Shown here in pieces: positions 56,214 to 64,000 of a stretch of 64,000 nt of DNA; position 1 is the stretch's first letter, and each line of letters starts with the position of its first letter. The translations under genes were made by a program, and so were the position numbers. The notes under the pieces were generated by a model. It did not search any database and was not told the DNA's origin. It saw nothing but the letters and a program-made list of their open reading frames with translations. The stretch is from JAQBQH01 sp035607415 (lineage in GTDB: Bacteria > Myxococcota_A > Polyangia > Palsa-1104): assembly GCA_035607415.1 (NCBI GenBank), contig DATNAQ010000024.1, positions 3,199 through 67,198 of the forward strand, written 5' to 3'.

Positions 56214-57836
56214 CTACTGGGTCTTGAGCCACTCGGTGAGCGCGTACTTGTCCGACGGCAGCAGGAACGCGCCGAAGTAGTGGCCCTGGTTCTCCGCGAA
56301 GTCGGGACACAGGTTCTGCAGCGGATTGTTCGGGTTCAGGTTGGCGAACGCCGCCACCGGCGTGCCCGCCGGCAGCGTCAGCGACAAGCCCGCCGCCGAC
56401 ACCGTGATCGGTGCCGTCGTCGTCTGCACCGAGCCGAGGATGTCGCGCGACAACGGGTTCAACAGCTCGCCCATCGCCTCCTCGTACGCCGCCACGCGCC
56501 CCGCCACCGTCGGATCGCCCGAGTACGAGCCGAGCCGGTTGTTGTGGAAGAACGGCGCCGTCGCCCACACGCCGAGGAGCGGCACGTCGCGGTAATAGCC
56601 CGGCCCGCCCGTCGGACGCGCCTTGTACTGATCCGACGAGAACTGCGCCCAGATGTGCCCCGCCTCCCAGTTCGTCGTCTTCGAACGGCAGCTGTTGGTC
56701 CCGATGTCGTCGGCGACGTGGATCTGATCGTCCGACAGCACCGCGCCGCCGTGGCACGACGCGCAGTTCTGATTGAACACGACGCGCCCGCGCGCCAGCA
56801 CCGCGCTGCTCCTGGTGATGTAGTTGCTGCCGCCCGGCGCCTTCGCCAGCGACGGCGGCGTCGTCGTCGCCATGAAGTTGCACATGTTCACCACGGCCGC
56901 CTTCGCCGCTACGAAGTCGGGGCAGGCCTGCGCGCACTGCGCCTGATCGATCGGCGTCTGCGAGCCGCCCGGTCCGTTGGCCAGGTGCGGCACCATGCAC
57001 TCGCCGGCGCACATGCCGATGTTGAAGTAGACGCGCAGCGCCGCGGCCTGGCAGCCGGCGTCGTCCTCGCCGCCCTGCCCCGCGCGATGCACGCCCTGCG
57101 GGTCGATCGGCACACCGTTCTCGGTGTTGTTGAAGTACGGCCGATTGTTGAGGTTGAAGAACTGCGTGATGATGCCGGGGTTGTTGATGCCGTCACTCTC
57201 GATCGCCGTCGTGTCGACGGTTCCCGGCGCCCACGTGTGGAAGACCTGGTAGCGCGGATCGTTCTGTGACAGGTGCGCGCCGAAGATGGTTCCGATCTGG
57301 ATGAACTGGTTGCCCGTCGTGGCGTTGATGTTCGCCCACGTCGGGTGATCGGGGTTCGCCGGCGGATTCTGCGCGTCGAGCCCCGCGTGGCAGGACGCGC
57401 ACGACACGCCGACGAGGATCTTGCCCGTCGCGCGGTCGAGGAACTTGCGCACGCCGACGATGCCGGCCGACGCGCCGTTGATGTCGTCGAAGTTGAGCAG
57501 GTTCGCGTCGTCGGCGCACTTGTCGAGGTAGCCCGTCGACGCGTCGCCCTGCACGCAGTCGGGATCGTTGAGCACGCCGTACTTCTCGAAGCGCGTGTTG
57601 CGATCCGACGTCAGGATCGTGTCGAACCCGAGCGGGAGGTTGAACGGCGGCGCAGGCAAGATCTGCGAGAAGAAGTGTTGCCCGCCGAACGTCGACTTGA
57701 ACCACGTGTCGTGGCCGGCCTGCTGCTCGGGCGTGAGCGCGGCAGTCGTCTCCGACGAGTCGTCGGTGCCGGTTTGTCCGGCGCATCCCGTCGCCGCCAA
57801 CGCCGCCACTGCTGCAACCAAGGTCAATTTGCGCAT
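56214..57836 (-). CDS. Di-heme cytochrome c lipoprotein
   Basis: 540 residues. Lipobox ATGC (Cys 18) with AGGAGG ahead of the ATG. Two heme motifs: CASCH in LVGVSCASCHAG (about 145-150) and CASCH in NQNCASCHGG (about 357-361). Several further Cys (CVQGDASTGYLDKC, CAGECM, CAQACPDFV) suggest disulfides. The fold recalls di-heme peroxidase-type or c-type electron carriers, but catalytic residues of the peroxidase family were not identified. It is divergent from the vWA-FHA operon. Confidence 0.75.
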   Translation of the reverse strand: MRKLTLVAAVAALAATGCAGQTGTDDSSETTAALTPEQQAGHDTWFKSTFGGQHFFSQILPAPPFNLPLGFDTILTSDRNTRFEKYGVLNDPDCVQGDASTGYLDKCADDANLLNFDDINGASAGIVGVRKFLDRATGKILVGVSCASCHAGLDAQNPPANPDHPTWANINATTGNQFIQIGTIFGAHLSQNDPRYQVFHTWAPGTVDTTAIESDGINNPGIITQFFNLNNRPYFNNTENGVPIDPQGVHRAGQGGEDDAGCQAAALRVYFNIGMCAGECMVPHLANGPGGSQTPIDQAQCAQACPDFVAAKAAVVNMCNFMATTTPPSLAKAPGGSNYITRSSAVLARGRVVFNQNCASCHGGAVLSDDQIHVADDIGTNSCRSKTTNWEAGHIWAQFSSDQYKARPTGGPGYYRDVPLLGVWATAPFFHNNRLGSYSGDPTVAGRVAAYEEAMGELLNPLSRDILGSVQTTTAPITVSAAGLSLTLPAGTPVAAFANLNPNNPLQNLCPDFAENQGHYFGAFLLPSDKYALTEWLKTQ

Positions 57837-58023
57837 TCGCAGCCTCCTTCCACGAGCGAGAAAAGCGAAGTGTCCGACGATAAAGGTCGCGCCGCGGCTA
57901 GCAGACCGTCAACATGTAAGATGTGTTCCTCCTGACACCTTTCGTTCAGGTCGCGTATTGCGTGGTGCTGTGGCGGGAGGTGCGACTCGCGCGCACCGCG
58001 CAGGGCTCGACGGATCCCGCCGG

Positions 58024-59676
58024 ATGCGTTACCGTTTTTCGCTGCCCGTGCATCGTCGAGTGCACTTCTGGATCCCGCTGTTGGCGCTGTCGCTCGCCGT
58101 CTCGGCCGACGCGTCGAAGCCACGCTTGCGCCTCGAGCGCATCGACGCTTCGACTTTCGCCGAGGACTCGAAGGTGCAGGTGTTCGCGTCGGTGGTCGAG
58201 CTCGAGGGCAACGTCGACGACGGGCGGCCGACGCCGGCGTTCGTGCTCAAGATGGACGGCAAGACCATCGGTCGTCCCGAGAAGATGCAGCCGTTCGGCG
58301 GCAGCGGCGACGCGCTCGACCTCGTGCTCGTGATCGAATCGTCGGCGCTCTACGGTCCGAAGACGATCGTCGTGCCGCCGCCGGCGCCGCCGACGCCGAA
58401 GGGCAAGCGCGACAAGTCGGCCAAGGGCAAGGCGACGCGTCCGTCGAAGGGCAACAAGATCGCCGCCGATGTGCTCAAGCAGGCGGTGCCCGCCGGCGAC
58501 GAGCCGCTCGACAAGGTGAAGGACGCGGTGCACGCGCTGCTCGAGGGGCTGTCGCCGCGCGTGCGCGTCCTCATGATCGACTACGGCGCGGATCTGACGC
58601 CGCATCCGCCGTTCCGTCCGGCGTCGGCGGTCGAGAGCGACGTCGACGATCTGTTGCCCGACGGCGACGCCGGCGATCTCGCGCTCACCAATGCGCTCAA
58701 GGCGGCGCTCGGAGAGCTCGGCAAGCCGCGCCCGGACGCGAAGCCGGCGCGGCGGCTCATCGTCGTCATCTCCGACGGGCTGAACTCGCAGATGGATCGC
58801 CACACCTTCAAGGCGCTCGGCGACGCGGCGGCCAGGGCGCGCGTGCCCATCCACACCATCGCGTTCTCGCCCACCGACGAGCGCGGGCCTTTGCTCAACC
58901 TCGGCGAGATCTCGAAGCGGTCGAACGGAACGTTCCGCTGGGCGCGCACCGCCGACGATCTGCGCGCGCAGATGGACACGCTCACCGACGAGCTCAACAA
59001 GCAGTACGTGCTCACCTACAAGATCGACGCGCGCTCGCTCGAGGGGCGCACCTTCGTGCTGCAGTGCGAGGATCTGGTGTCGAACACGCTGACCTACGAT
59101 TCGTCGGGCGGCTCGTTCGGCTACGTGCCGGCGACGCGGCCGCTGATTCCGTGGTGGCTGTGGGCGCTCGCCGGTGTCGTGCTGTTCGGAGGCGCGGCAG
59201 CGGTGTTGGTCGCGCGGCGGCCGCCGAAGAAGCAGATGAAGTTCTCGCCGTACAAGAACGCGACGGGGCAGGGGCAGGCGCCGCAAGCGCAGCAGCCGGC
59301 GCAAGCGCAGCAGCCGCAAGCGCAACGGCCGCAGCCGCAAGCGCACATTCCGGCGCCGCAGCCACAAGCGCCGCGGGCGCCGACGCGCGGGCTCCTCATC
59401 GTCGTCTCGGGCGCGCGCGCCGGCGAGCGGCTCGACGTGGGCGCACAGCCGCTCACCATCGGCAAGGGACCGTCGACGTTGCAGATCACCGACGATCCGG
59501 CGGTGTCGACGCGTCACGCCGAGATCGCGCTGCGCGGCGGCGCCTTCGTCGTCACCGACCTCGGCTCGACCAACGGCACCTTCGTCAACAACACGCGCAT
59601 CAGCGCGCCGACCCGCCTTGGCGACGGCGATCTCTTGCGCTTCGGCAACACGCAACTGAAATTCAGGGCGGATTGA
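58024..59676 (+). CDS. vWA- and FHA-domain membrane protein
   Basis: 550 residues: N-terminal signal sequence, a vWA-like domain (about 35-350) with LDLVLVIESSALYG in place of the usual DxSxS and a VVISDGLNSQMD strand, a membrane helix (about 380-400, WWLWALAGVVLFGGAAAVL), a Gln/Ala/Pro repeat (QAQQPQAQ) and a C-terminal cytoplasmic FHA domain (about 460-550: TIGKGPSTLQI, STRHAEI, DLGSTNGTFVNN). It joins an outer adhesive or sensing part to phosphothreonine recognition inside. The MIDAS looks degenerate. The start is coupled to no Shine-Dalgarno; the stop overlaps the next gene by 1 nt. Confidence 0.8.
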   Translation: MRYRFSLPVHRRVHFWIPLLALSLAVSADASKPRLRLERIDASTFAEDSKVQVFASVVELEGNVDDGRPTPAFVLKMDGKTIGRPEKMQPFGGSGDALDLVLVIESSALYGPKTIVVPPPAPPTPKGKRDKSAKGKATRPSKGNKIAADVLKQAVPAGDEPLDKVKDAVHALLEGLSPRVRVLMIDYGADLTPHPPFRPASAVESDVDDLLPDGDAGDLALTNALKAALGELGKPRPDAKPARRLIVVISDGLNSQMDRHTFKALGDAAARARVPIHTIAFSPTDERGPLLNLGEISKRSNGTFRWARTADDLRAQMDTLTDELNKQYVLTYKIDARSLEGRTFVLQCEDLVSNTLTYDSSGGSFGYVPATRPLIPWWLWALAGVVLFGGAAAVLVARRPPKKQMKFSPYKNATGQGQAPQAQQPAQAQQPQAQRPQPQAHIPAPQPQAPRAPTRGLLIVVSGARAGERLDVGAQPLTIGKGPSTLQITDDPAVSTRHAEIALRGGAFVVTDLGSTNGTFVNNTRISAPTRLGDGDLLRFGNTQLKFRAD

Positions 59677-61592
59677 TGGCGGGAAGCAGCATCATCATTT
59701 GCGGGCAGCGCTACGACGTCGGCCAGAAGGTCATCACCTTCCAGGACGACCCGAGCATCAACGCCTACACGCCGCATCGCACCGACAAGCCGTCGGAGAT
59801 TCCGCCGTTCGCGCCCGCCAAGGGCATGGCCGGCGTGCGCGATCGCTGGCGTCCGCGGCGCCTCATCGGCGGCGATCGCTCGATCGAGCGCCTGCGCCAG
59901 GTGGTGCGGCAGTTCGTCGTGCACCACGACGGCTGCGCGGACTCGCGCACCTGCTTTCAGGTCCTGCACAACGAGCGCGGCCTGTCGGTGCACTTTCTCA
60001 TCGACAACGACGGCACCATCTTCCAGACGCTCGATCTCGTCGACTGCGCCTTCCAGGCGGCGGGCGTGAACGAAATCTCCGTCGGTGTCGAGCTCGCCAA
60101 CCGCGGCGACGCGCTGCGCTTCCCGAACGACTATCACGGCAAGCGCGACAAGGTGACGTGCAAGATCAACGGCCATCAGTTCCTCGCCTACGCCTACACC
60201 AAGGCGCAGATGGACTCGATGATCTCGATCGGCAAGGCGCTCGGGCGCTTGTTCCCCAACCTGCCGCAGAACTATCCGACCGGCGGCGGCGGCGACGCCG
60301 AGCCGATGTGGGCCACGCTGCGCGGCGACGTGCGCGAATACACCGGATATCTCGGTCATTATCACGTGACCGATCAGAAATGGGATCCGGGCCCATTCGA
60401 TTTCAAATTCTTCGCCAGCAAGATCCGCGGGCGCATGGTGTTTCCCGTCGCCATCGGCGCGGAGAAGCCGGACGTTCCCGACGATCCGGACAAAGCCAAC
60501 GACGCGGCGAATGCGTTATTCGACAATAACGAAATGGAGGGTGAGACCGGCGGATATTACCCGGTCGGCCCCTTCGGCACGTCGCGCTTGTGGCATGGCG
60601 GCGTGCACCTGCGCGCCGACAAGGGCACGCCGGTCTACGCGCCGTTCGGCGGCAAGATCGTCGCCGCGCGCATGACCGACGACGGGCCGACCGGCTCGCG
60701 CAACTTCGTGCTCATTCGCAGCGACCTGCCGGTGGGCTCGGCGCAGGTGCGCTTCTGGACGCTGCTGTTCCACCTCGATCAAGAGCTCGGCGGGCCGAGC
60801 GCGCCGGCGTGGCTCGCGCGCGCGTCGTCGCAGCTCGCCGACGATCCGGTGCCGCTCGCCATCGACGTCAACGCCGGCGATCTGGTCGGCCACGTCGGCG
60901 AGGCCGGGCTGCCCGGGCGCACCGAAGGGCAGCTCCACGTCGAAGTCATGAGCGGCGACGAGATCGGCGAAAAAGTGGAGCCCGGCTTCTGGACCACCAT
61001 CGAGGGCGCCGGCATGGGGCGCTTCTGCGAGTCGCCCGACATCGTCGGCAAGATCGACAAGCCTTCGTCGGGCGGGAAGAAGGATGGCCTCCTGTCGCGC
61101 GCCGAGATGATGAACTTCTTCAAGCGCGATCCGCAGCGCGAGGCGTTCCGCAAGTACGCGGTGCACCACGTCAGCGAGTGGACCGACAACAACGACTGGG
61201 AGATCGCGCTCAACCGCACGCGCGACTTCGCCGAGCTGCCCAAGCCGCAACGCGCGCGGCTCTATCGCGATCAGATCGAGCCGAACGTGTGGTGGACCGA
61301 CGAGATCGGGACCGCCGCGGAACTGCCGTCGGACAAGGTGGTGTGGAACTACCACCCGATCACGTTCATCGTCTGGCTGCACGACAAGATGCGCGGCGCG
61401 CAGGCGACCTCCAAGGACATCGCCGGCGAGAGCGCGTTCGCCGGCGTGGCGGCGCCCTCGAACATCAAGGACGACAGCGAGGCGACCGAGGGCTTCACCG
61501 ACGACGAGGATGTGCTCTTCGGCGACGCGGGCAAGAAGCTCGACCTCGAGGATCTCGCCAAGGGCTACCCCGACGACAAGGACAAGAAGTGA
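59676..61592 (+). CDS. N-acetylmuramoyl-L-alanine amidase fused to a degenerate M23 domain
   Basis: 638 residues with no signal peptide. Amidase_2 domain (about 75-245) with zinc ligands H83 or H84 (FVVHHDGC) and H228/D237 in GHYHVTDQKWDPGPFDF. Then an M23-like domain (about 300-425): the HxxxD motif reads HGGVH (H307, H311 instead of Asp), HxH reads Q-L-H (419-421), while H366 is kept, so this half is probably inactive. A C-terminal Asp/Lys-rich region follows. It hydrolyses peptidoglycan amide bonds if exported. It is coupled on both sides (TGATG, GTGA). Confidence 0.82.
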   Translation: MAGSSIIICGQRYDVGQKVITFQDDPSINAYTPHRTDKPSEIPPFAPAKGMAGVRDRWRPRRLIGGDRSIERLRQVVRQFVVHHDGCADSRTCFQVLHNERGLSVHFLIDNDGTIFQTLDLVDCAFQAAGVNEISVGVELANRGDALRFPNDYHGKRDKVTCKINGHQFLAYAYTKAQMDSMISIGKALGRLFPNLPQNYPTGGGGDAEPMWATLRGDVREYTGYLGHYHVTDQKWDPGPFDFKFFASKIRGRMVFPVAIGAEKPDVPDDPDKANDAANALFDNNEMEGETGGYYPVGPFGTSRLWHGGVHLRADKGTPVYAPFGGKIVAARMTDDGPTGSRNFVLIRSDLPVGSAQVRFWTLLFHLDQELGGPSAPAWLARASSQLADDPVPLAIDVNAGDLVGHVGEAGLPGRTEGQLHVEVMSGDEIGEKVEPGFWTTIEGAGMGRFCESPDIVGKIDKPSSGGKKDGLLSRAEMMNFFKRDPQREAFRKYAVHHVSEWTDNNDWEIALNRTRDFAELPKPQRARLYRDQIEPNVWWTDEIGTAAELPSDKVVWNYHPITFIVWLHDKMRGAQATSKDIAGESAFAGVAAPSNIKDDSEATEGFTDDEDVLFGDAGKKLDLEDLAKGYPDDKDKK

Positions 61593-62350
61593 TTGCGGCG
61601 GCCCTGGTCCTCGGAGTCGCGACCGTGATCGCGCCGCTGCCGCACACGCGCACGGGGCACGGCCCTGCCGTCGTGCTCGTGCACGGGCTCGGCGGCGATC
61701 GCCACAGCTGGGACGACGCGACGGCGAAGCTGGCCAGGACGCACACGGTGATCGCGGTCGATCTGCCGGGGCACGGCGCCGCGCCCGCCGAGGAGCACCC
61801 CGACGCCGATCGCATCGCGCGCGCCATCGCGGCGACGGTGCGCGCGGAGAAGGCGGCGCCGGCGGTGATCGTCGGCCACTCGCTCGGCGGCTTCATCGCC
61901 GCGCACGTGCCGCTGGTCGAGCCGGACGTCGCGCGCGCGCTCGTGCTCATCGACATCGGCATCGACGGGCTGTGGAGCGGCGACGAGGTCGCGGAGATGA
62001 AGGGGCGCCTGGCCAAGGACCGCGACGGCACGCTGCGCGGGTGGTTCGGCGCGATCAGCCAGCCGGCGCAGCTCGAGCGGCTGCTGGTCGGCCTGCGTAC
62101 GCTGTCGAATGCGACGCTCGCGGGTTATATGGAGCTCATGCACGCACAACCAACGGCGGGGAAGAAGCTGACGCTGCCGACGCTGCTCATGGCGTCGCCG
62201 ATGATCGGGGCGCTCGGACCGCTCGGCTTCGGCGACGTAAAGAACCTCGAGGTCGCACGCTTCGACGCGTCCAAGCACTGGCTGTTCTGGGATGAGCCGC
62301 AGAAGTTCGACGCGACGCTGGCGCAGTTCCTGGCGCGGGTGGAGCGCTGA
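61589..62350 (+). CDS. Alpha/beta hydrolase
   Basis: 253 residues from a GTG overlapping the amidase stop. Oxyanion region VLVHGLGGDRHSW, nucleophile elbow GHSLGG, and the catalytic His probably in DASKHWLFWDEP. The hydrophobic N-terminus (IAAALVLGVATVIA) may be a signal anchor. It is a typical esterase/thioesterase-like fold with unknown substrate. It belongs to the vWA-FHA/amidase operon. Confidence 0.82.
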   Translation: MIAAALVLGVATVIAPLPHTRTGHGPAVVLVHGLGGDRHSWDDATAKLARTHTVIAVDLPGHGAAPAEEHPDADRIARAIAATVRAEKAAPAVIVGHSLGGFIAAHVPLVEPDVARALVLIDIGIDGLWSGDEVAEMKGRLAKDRDGTLRGWFGAISQPAQLERLLVGLRTLSNATLAGYMELMHAQPTAGKKLTLPTLLMASPMIGALGPLGFGDVKNLEVARFDASKHWLFWDEPQKFDATLAQFLARVER

Positions 62351-62472
62351 TGAAGGGCTCGCGAATCTTCGCCATCATCATGATCGTCGCCGTGCTGGCG
62401 GCGATCGGGCTGGCGGCGGCGCTCAAGTATCAGCAGCTCGAGCGGCGCGCGCGGATTCATCACCTTCAGTGA
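62350..62472 (+). CDS. 40-residue single-span membrane peptide
   Basis: Starts with ATG overlapping the hydrolase stop by one base and has 40 codons. It reads MKGSRIFAIIMIVAVLAA at the N-terminus, one membrane helix, then a basic tail (LERRARIHHLQ). The coding is supported by tight coupling, hydrophobic composition and a basic flank. It overlaps the convergent GYF_2 gene by 7 bp. It could be a membrane tether or regulator for the operon. Confidence 0.55.
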   Translation: MKGSRIFAIIMIVAVLAAIGLAAALKYQQLERRARIHHLQ

Positions 62473-62891
62473 TGTAGAAACGCGAACGTGTAGAGGATCG
62501 ACATCGGGATCGAGATGACGAGCCCGGTGATCACGCGGCCCCAGCCGCGCTTGTCGGGATGCTTGCGCAGATCGCGCGCGGCGACGAGCGAGACGACCAT
62601 CCCGGCGTACGAGACGACCGGGATGAACGACATCAGGCCGACGTAACCGGCGGCGATGGCCCAGCCGCTGCGGCCGACGGGCAGGATGTGGACCAGGTGA
62701 TCCTCGTTGCGCTTGACGGCGAGCTCGTCGAGAAAATCGCCTGCGCGGGTGAGCGCGGCCGGCTCGGCGCCGGGGCGCCACACGCGCGTTTGGCGGCGAA
62801 TGCCGCCGGCAGCGACCAGCTTCTGCATCTGCTCGAGCGCGAGCGGGCCGCGCCGTTCGCCGTCTTCGGCCTCGTAGAACCAACCGTCCAT
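62466..62891 (-). CDS. GYF_2-domain membrane protein
   Basis: 141 residues. N-terminal GYF_2-type domain (WFYEAEDGERRGPLALEQM, GGIRRQTRVWRPG), then two membrane helices (about 78-105 and 118-138) with a DUF4190-like pattern. GYF_2 domains are usually protein-interaction modules at the inner membrane. It has a TATCCT exactly 6 nt before the ATG and no Shine-Dalgarno. Confidence 0.75.
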   Translation of the reverse strand: MDGWFYEAEDGERRGPLALEQMQKLVAAGGIRRQTRVWRPGAEPAALTRAGDFLDELAVKRNEDHLVHILPVGRSGWAIAAGYVGLMSFIPVVSYAGMVVSLVAARDLRKHPDKRGWGRVITGLVISIPMSILYTFAFLHH

Positions 62892-62897
62892 GAGCTC

Positions 62898-62903
62898 AGG
62901 ATA
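62898..62903 (-). promoter_or_regulatory. Putative -10 element (leaderless pattern)
   Basis: TATCCT on the minus strand, exactly 6 nt before the ATG at 62891; no -35 stands out. Confidence 0.4.
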
Positions 62904-62940
62904 TCAGAGCCGCGCGCGCGGCGAGGTGAGCGCGATCAAC

Positions 62941-62977
62941 CTGCGCGTCAGCCTGCGCGTCAGCCTGCGCGATCAGC
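62941..62977. repeat. Short tandem repeat CTGCGCGTCAGC
   Basis: Two perfect 12-bp units (62941-62952, 62953-62964) and a third with one extra base (62965-62977). The last overlaps the stop of the minus-strand secreted protein gene. Confidence 0.7.
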
Positions 62978-63464
62978 CGTCGGTCCAGCTGGCGACGGCG
63001 CGCGGCTCGAGCGGCTGCGGACCGACGACGACGCGCCGGTCGCCGGCCCAGTGCAGGCGCTCGCCGCCGAGCGCGCGCGGCAGCGGCCACGCCAGCGGCT
63101 CGGCCCCCGTCGAGAGCGCGGGCAGGACCACGAGGCGCGTCTCACCCGAGGCGCGCTCGAGCCAGGCGACGGCGTCGCCGTCTCCGCGCCACGACGGCGT
63201 GGCCAGCACGACCACGCTCCCCGTCGACGGATGCACGCGGCGCCCGTCGACGTAGACGGCGCCGCCGTCGACCTCGACCAGATGGCGGCCGCACGGCGAG
63301 CGCGACGGCGGCACCGACAGGATCCCGGTGCGCCCGGCGGCGCGGCGCGGCTGCTTGGCCGGCGGCGGCATGTGCGGCGGCAGCGACGCCTCGGCGCGGC
63401 TGCGCGCGCGCGCCTTGGTGGGGACGGCCATTCCGAGCGCGAGGACGAGCGAGATCATCCGCAT
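62973..63464 (-). CDS. Exported protein of unknown function
   Basis: 163 residues. A short signal peptide (MISLVLALGMAVPTKARA), a basic/Pro-rich stretch, then a beta-rich region (RHLVEVDGGAVYVDGRRV, VVVLATPSWRGDGDAVAWLE) resembling a partial propeller or TolB-like blades. Not assignable. Its ribosome binding site lies inside a perfect hairpin (63470-63490), so translation may be controlled. Confidence 0.6.
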   Translation of the reverse strand: MRMISLVLALGMAVPTKARARSRAEASLPPHMPPPAKQPRRAAGRTGILSVPPSRSPCGRHLVEVDGGAVYVDGRRVHPSTGSVVVLATPSWRGDGDAVAWLERASGETRLVVLPALSTGAEPLAWPLPRALGGERLHWAGDRRVVVGPQPLEPRAVASWTDG

Positions 63465-63469
63465 TCCGG

Positions 63470-63490
63470 CCTCCTGCTCTTCTCAGGAGG
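63470..63490 (-). promoter_or_regulatory. Hairpin sequestering a Shine-Dalgarno
   Basis: On the minus strand CCTCCTG-AGAAGAG-CAGGAGG forms a perfect 7-bp stem with a 7-nt loop; its 3' arm is the ribosome binding site (AGGAGG), 5 nt before the ATG at 63464. The site is exposed only when the stem opens, as in translational switches. Confidence 0.45.
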
Positions 63491-63581
63491 CGGCAGGCGC
63501 GCCCGCGGCGCAAATTTTCGTTTACGAAATCTTTACGCGCGGAACATGGGAGCTTCACGCGGCGGCGGGAGTATCAGGCGC

Positions 63582-63839
63582 ATGGCAAAGGTGACGGTCG
63601 ATCCGATGCGCTGCGAGGGCAAGAAGACGTGCGCGCAGGTCTGCCCGACGGGCGTGTTCCGCATGGAGAAGGTGTCGACGGCGCTGCCGGTGCTGGTGCT
63701 CGTGAAGGTCTACGTGCACGGCGGGCGGCAGGCGGTGGTGGCGAACGAGGACGCATGCACGGCGTGCATGAAGTGCGTCGAGGTGTGTCCCGAGAACGCG
63801 ATCACGGTGCGCGCGGACGCGGCGGCGGCGACGGGCTAG
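63582..63839 (+). CDS. Ferredoxin with one full 4Fe-4S motif
   Basis: 85 residues. The second cluster motif is complete (CTACMKCVEVCPENAI). The first reads CEGKKTCAQVCPTG: relative to CxxCxxCxxxCP, the second Cys is Lys. This site could hold a 3Fe-4S cluster or be unused. It is an electron carrier in the cytoplasm. The TAG stop lies in the CTAG end of repeat copy 2. Confidence 0.85.
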   Translation: MAKVTVDPMRCEGKKTCAQVCPTGVFRMEKVSTALPVLVLVKVYVHGGRQAVVANEDACTACMKCVEVCPENAITVRADAAAATG

Positions 63840-64000
63840 TGTCCCGAGTCAGAAATTCGCGTGCACCGAGGGCGGTGCGGCGCCGCGCGCGCGAGGCGCG
63901 ACGACCGCGAATACCTGAAGGTATTGAAGGGAGGAGCAACGAAGCGCCCGCGGATGTCGCGACGCCCGACTGCTAGCGAATTTCTGATTCGGGACACTAG
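63836..64000. repeat. 165-bp inverted-end repeat element, copy 2 (MITE-like)
   Basis: The same length and CTAG boundaries as copy 1, with 8 substitutions and no indels. The terminal inverted repeat is nearly perfect here (24 of 25). The AATACC-TGAA-GGTATT hairpin (63910-63925) is unchanged. The left CTAG holds the ferredoxin stop codon; what follows the right end is outside the window. Confidence 0.85.

Noticed and set aside
59676..62472. Amidase operon considered as a prophage lysis cassette
   Set aside because: No phage structural, packaging or integrase genes lie nearby, and the first gene of the operon is a vWA-FHA membrane protein.
62941..62977. Three CTGCGCG(A)TCAGC units considered as CRISPR or regulatory array
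   Set aside because: The units are directly adjacent with no spacers and are only 12-13 bp; simple slippage is enough.

Overview
This is a high-GC, densely coded bacterial window, about 93 percent coding by eye. It most likely comes from a member of the Myxococcota. The evidence is a trypsin-like lipoprotein with a MYXO-CTERM-type tail (38704-39831), two tandem Ser/Thr kinases with PEGA domains, FHA domains fused to GGDEF and sigma-54 activator modules, a cytochrome c/FTR1 fusion, a Tol cluster and a great many small lipoproteins. No rRNA, tRNA, CRISPR array, prophage or recognisable transposase gene was seen, so this looks like chromosomal backbone.

Layout. 1-5.7 kb: a truncated lipoprotein, a zinc-ribbon protein, an active/inactive M16 peptidase pair, a GFA-type protein, a TPR protein and a LamG-like lipoprotein. 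5.7-11.6 kb: an ECF sigma factor divergent from a class B3 metallo-beta-lactamase-fold hydrolase, then a HAD hydrolase, recA, thpR and cinA on the minus strand with a Cys-rich lipoprotein gene placed inside the group. 11.7-18.1 kb: PP2C phosphatase, three tiny lipoproteins, an iron block (FTR1 fusion, GFA protein, Fur), xseB, a receiver and an FHA-GGDEF cyclase. 18.1-23.6 kb: redoxin-like protein, lytic transglycosylase, DnaJ and a HupE-like protein. 23.6-30.3 kb: repeat copy 1, two kinases, a lipase-like lipoprotein and a halogenase-like flavoprotein. 30.3-39.8 kb: a hairpin-rich non-coding stretch, membrane proteins, a large TPR metallopeptidase, a receiver, a sensor kinase, a PEGA protein and the protease. 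39.8-46.3 kb: NAD(P)H-flavin reductase-like protein, trpS, a proline-rich repeat lipoprotein, an FHA-sigma-54 activator and a pseudo-rhomboid. 46.3-50.5 kb: tolQ-tolR-tolA-tolB and Ppx/GppA. 50.5-57.8 kb: receiver, caspase-like lipoprotein, LigD-type primase-polymerase, M13 peptidase, CyaY-like protein and a di-heme lipoprotein. 58-62.5 kb: an operon of vWA-FHA protein, amidase/M23 protein, alpha/beta hydrolase and a 40-residue membrane peptide. 62.5-64 kb: a GYF_2 protein, a secreted protein whose Shine-Dalgarno is in a hairpin, a ferredoxin and repeat copy 2.

Main hunt results. (1) A 165-bp element occurs twice (23596-23760 and 63836-64000). It has inverted ends terminating in CTAG, and the copies differ by substitutions that largely keep base pairing. 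Its CTAG ends carry the stop codons of all three flanking genes visible here. (2) Many genes have a TANNNT hexamer exactly 6 nt before the start codon and no Shine-Dalgarno, a signature of leaderless transcription. (3) A hairpin-rich non-coding stretch at 30.4-30.5 kb is a structured-RNA candidate. (4) A perfect 7-bp hairpin buries the Shine-Dalgarno of the gene at 62973-63464. (5) Several enzyme families carry diagnostic substitutions: pseudo-rhomboid, degenerate M23, inactive M16 partner and a ferredoxin lacking one cysteine.
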